Shown here: piece after piece, positions 61,330-64,000 of the stretch
How the letters are laid out: the number at the start of each line of letters is the position of its first letter
Position numbering within the stretch: the first letter of the stretch is position 1
DNA from: Synanceia verrucosa
Lineage: Eukaryota > Chordata > Actinopteri > Perciformes > Synanceiidae
NCBI GenBank assembly: GCA_029721515.1
Contig: CM056567.1
Location: forward strand, 7,651,507 to 7,715,506
Reading direction: 5' to 3'
Length of the DNA: 64,000 nt
The notes under the pieces: generated by a model
Database searches by the model: none
What the model was told of the DNA's origin: nothing
What the model saw: only the letters and a program-made list of their open reading frames with translations
Made by a program: the position numbers and the translations under genes

Positions 61330-63851
61330 ATGACAGTGTGCAGTTTTTTCCTTCAGGGCCGTTGTCGTTACGGAGACAAATGTTGGAATGAGCACCCGAG
61401 AGGAGGAAGTAGAGGAGGAGGAGGAGGATACAACAACAACAGCAACAGCAATTACAACCGCTCTTCTGCTCAACACCAGCCCAGAGGAGGAGGTGGAGGT
61501 AGGAAATACTCTTACATTGATGTAACATATCTAACATGTCGCTAAACCTGTACTTGTCAGAGTATTTCTGTCCCTGGACCTCTTGTATGGACTAGCGACG
61601 TTTACTTTTGAGTAATAATGGGAAACTGAGTAGTTACATTAGCCTACTAGTTAGTTGATTTAATCATTTAGGTGCTTAATTTCAACTAATTTATAGCCAG
61701 GATATCAGACATAACATTAGGTTGAAAACCAAGGAGAGTTACAATACGGACAAACAGAATGACTGTGGCATGTTGGTTTCAGGGTTTGGAAACAGAGTTT
61801 GGGTGAATCCCTCCCAGCAAAAAGGAAGCTGCATCCAGCCTTCGTCTTTCTCCTCTCGTGGAACCGAGGAGTGGGGTCGTGGAGGAGGCGGAAGTGGAGG
61901 AGCTGATTGGGGTAGAGGAGGAGGAGGGAACGACTGGGGCCGAGGAGGAGGTGGAGGAGGCCGGAGAGACAACGTGAAGAGCTCCGAATTCAGCTTCTCT
62001 TCTCAAAACAGATTTTCTGAGCTTGCTTCTCCCAGTACTTTTGACAGGGGAGGAAGAGGACGAGGACAGCAGGTGACGGCTGGTGAGGAAGACGATGACA
62101 AAAAACTGTGAGTCTGCTTATTTTTTTTTTTTAAATTGTGCAGCATTAAAGTGAATGTCATCATAAGGATTTAATTCACTGGACGTTTATCTCATTCAGG
62201 GATATCATTCAGATGGACATGGACATTTGGGAGAGTTCAGGGCAGTGGGGCTTCTCGTGTTATTCCAGCTTTAAAACACCTTTATCAGGTCTGTATCTAA
62301 TACACATTTAATTCCATGATTCCTGTTATTATTTGATCATTTTTGTATTATTTCTTGTCTACAGGATTCAGTGATCTCTCTCCAGAAGAGCTCAGGCTGG
62401 AGTATTACACCACGAGAGCTTCAGGAGATCTGCAGAGCTATGTAAGTGTTGTGTCACACATTAAGGCCAGTCACAAAATAAAGAGGGACTTGACTCCTCT
62501 GCATGGTTAAACACATTCTTTCCAGTAAAGTTAACAGGTAAAATCTTCATGTTCTGATGATCTTGACTTGGTCCAGTGTGTTTTTTTGTTGTCTAAAATG
62601 TAAAAGATGAGTGTAAAATTAAACTCCTGTTTCATGTGTTTAGCTTAATGGTGTCAATCAGTTGCTCAACCAGTGGAGAAGCAGAGTCCAGGAACTGAAG
62701 GTTATGAATCCGGCCACCCGTGTAGCTGTGGTGAGACAGTTACTGTAACAGTACTTCCTATCTATTTTATGATGGACTTTTTTTTTTTTTTTAAAAATAT
62801 AGAACAAACTTTTTTGATTTTTGTTGCAGCTTGCAGAGATAAACAACCCAGCACCTCTGGCTTCTTCAAATGGCTTTGGTTCAGCGACGGCGACTGGATT
62901 TGGATCGTCTACATCCGGTTTGGAAAGCAAAGGTGAGGTTTGGGTGTTGCTTTATTGTAACAGTTGAGGGGTAAAGCAAACATTTTGCGAAGTCCCTCTT
63001 TCTTGCAAAGTGCCTACTCCCGGCCAAGAAAAAGTGTCCTAGTCAAAGCAGAAAGTTGAATTTGAAAAAGCACAGATAATATGTGCTAAATAGTGAGCTT
63101 TAAAGATATCAGTTGGTGAATTTTGATACCTTTTGACAAAGCCAGGCTATATCCCCCATCTTTGTGCTCAGCAAAGCTAGCTGACTATAGAGTCATATTC
63201 AACAAAGTAGTATACCTGAAGTATCCCTCATCTCTTATGAATACAGTGCATCAGCAGATGATTTTACTGCTTGTCCTGTCTGAATATACTGATTGGATAA
63301 TCAGACCCATACAAGCCATTGCTCCTGTGTTAATTCTGAATCTGTCTGCCCCTCCAGGCTTTGGGGCTGTGCAGACCAGCTCTTTCAGCTTTACTGCTCC
63401 AAGTAGTGGGTTTGGTTCTTCAGCAGCACCACCCTCCTCCTCAGGTTTTGGCAGTGCTCCAACACAACCTCCCTCTGGCTTTGGTTCTGCTACTGCAGCC
63501 TCCTCTGCCCTTTCTGCATCTTCTTTCTCCTTTGCTGCCCCCAACAAGCCGGCAGCGACTTCAGGATTCGGCTCTGCCTCTGGGTTCAGTTTCTCCTCGA
63601 CAACAAACACTGGAGGAGGATTTGGAAATGGTTTTGGAGCTGAATCACCGGCTACACAGGCAAGTGGAGGGTTTGGGACCACCACTGCTCCACCTGCAGC
63701 AGGAGCCGGGTCTGCTGGTGGGGCATCAAACAGTCTGTTTTCACATGAGAGCGATATGACTCCAGAGGAACTGAATCAATTCAAGGCTAAGAGGTTCACT
63801 CTTGGCCAAATTCCCTTAAAGCCTCCCCCAGCTGGCATGCTGGTGGTATGA
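61330..63851 (+). CDS. nup42: NUP42 (NUPL2/CG1), FG-repeat nucleoporin
   Basis: Seven coding exons give 447 aa (human 423): 61330-61498, 61783-62107, 62200-62288, 62365-62441, 62644-62730, 62830-62932, 63358-63851; all joins keep frame. The N-terminus has a CCCH zinc finger, CX7CX5CX3H (Cys4, Cys12, Cys18, His22), within VCSFFLQGRC and CWNEH. Exons 1-2 encode a Gly/Arg-rich stretch with WGRGGGG repeats. The centre has MDIWESSGQWGFSCY and GFSDLSPEELRLEYY, both conserved in NUP42. The last exon is rich in FG dipeptides (GFGS, SFSF), the meshwork that binds transport receptors. It ends with EELNQFKAKRFTLGQIPLKP, the conserved C-terminal segment that contacts GLE1. The protein sits on the cytoplasmic face of the nuclear pore and supports DDX19/GLE1-dependent mRNA export. 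Confidence 0.93.
63060..63300 (+). repeat. Foldback repeat copy in last nup42 intron
   Basis: Contains 'agtgagctttaaagatatca' and 'gacaaagccaggctatatcc', a relative of the copies at 15790-16265 and 29905-29975. It ends about 58 bp before the final nup42 exon. Confidence 0.45.
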
Positions 63852-63881
63852 TGCTGTGGGAAAACTTAACATGATTTCTGA

Positions 63882-63887
63882 AATAAA
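63882..63887 (+). terminator. nup42 polyadenylation signal
   Basis: AATAAA 31 bp after the stop codon, giving a very short 3' UTR. Confidence 0.6.
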
Positions 63888-64000
63888 TTTGTTATTTGTA
63901 GAAAGTAAAGATTTTTTCCTACTTGTGCTTAAAGTCACCAGTTTGTAAGGTAATGCTAGCTCATGTACTTAAGATTAATTGTGGCAGGGAAAAACTCAGT

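Noticed and set aside
1..64000. CRISPR arrays, bacterial operons, prophage or insertion sequences
   Set aside because: The window is split-gene vertebrate DNA; the tandem repeats are microsatellites, not spaced direct repeats.

Overview
The window looks like nuclear DNA from a ray-finned fish, probably a percomorph-type teleost. The basis is split vertebrate genes with short GT-AG introns, many (CA)n, (CT)n and (TA)n microsatellites, and dispersed fragments resembling fish LINE 3' tails and tRNA-like SINEs. All genes were recognised from their translated exons. No database search was run, so the symbols are family-level assignments and a/b teleost duplicates cannot be separated.

Layout: (1) 1-2237, minus strand: the first coding exon and part of intron 1 of jazf1, with a GC-rich promoter containing a long G run. 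(2) 6.7-21.4 kb, plus strand: creb5, a bZIP transcription factor with ten coding exons, transcribed divergently from jazf1. (3) 22049-24502, minus strand: tril, an intronless LRR receptor accessory gene, tail-to-tail with creb5. (4) 24.5-32.3 kb: gene-poor DNA with microsatellites and repeat remnants. (5) 32.4-50.6 kb, plus strand: osbpl3, an oxysterol-binding-protein-related gene with 21 coding exons and possibly an extra upstream coding exon. (6) 54.2-59.4 kb, plus strand: gsdme, gasdermin E, nine coding exons. (7) 59.5-61.2 kb: a cluster of mobile-element remnants with LINE reverse-transcriptase C-terminus debris, about 178 bp of alternating TA-rich sequence and a tRNA-like SINE. (8) 61330-63851, plus strand: nup42, an FG nucleoporin, seven coding exons.

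The human orthologues all lie on 7p15-p14 (JAZF1-CREB5-TRIL in one block; OSBPL3, GSDME and NUP42 in another), so this is a compacted and rearranged version of a conserved vertebrate block. The genes do not form one pathway: they are a transcriptional cofactor, a CRE-binding factor, a TLR co-receptor, an ER/plasma-membrane lipid-transfer protein, a pyroptosis effector and an mRNA-export nucleoporin. I do not see a previously undescribed multi-gene system. The best leads are six perfect palindromic CRE sites concentrated around creb5 (possible autoregulation), candidate caspase sites in the gsdme linker, and splicing features of osbpl3.
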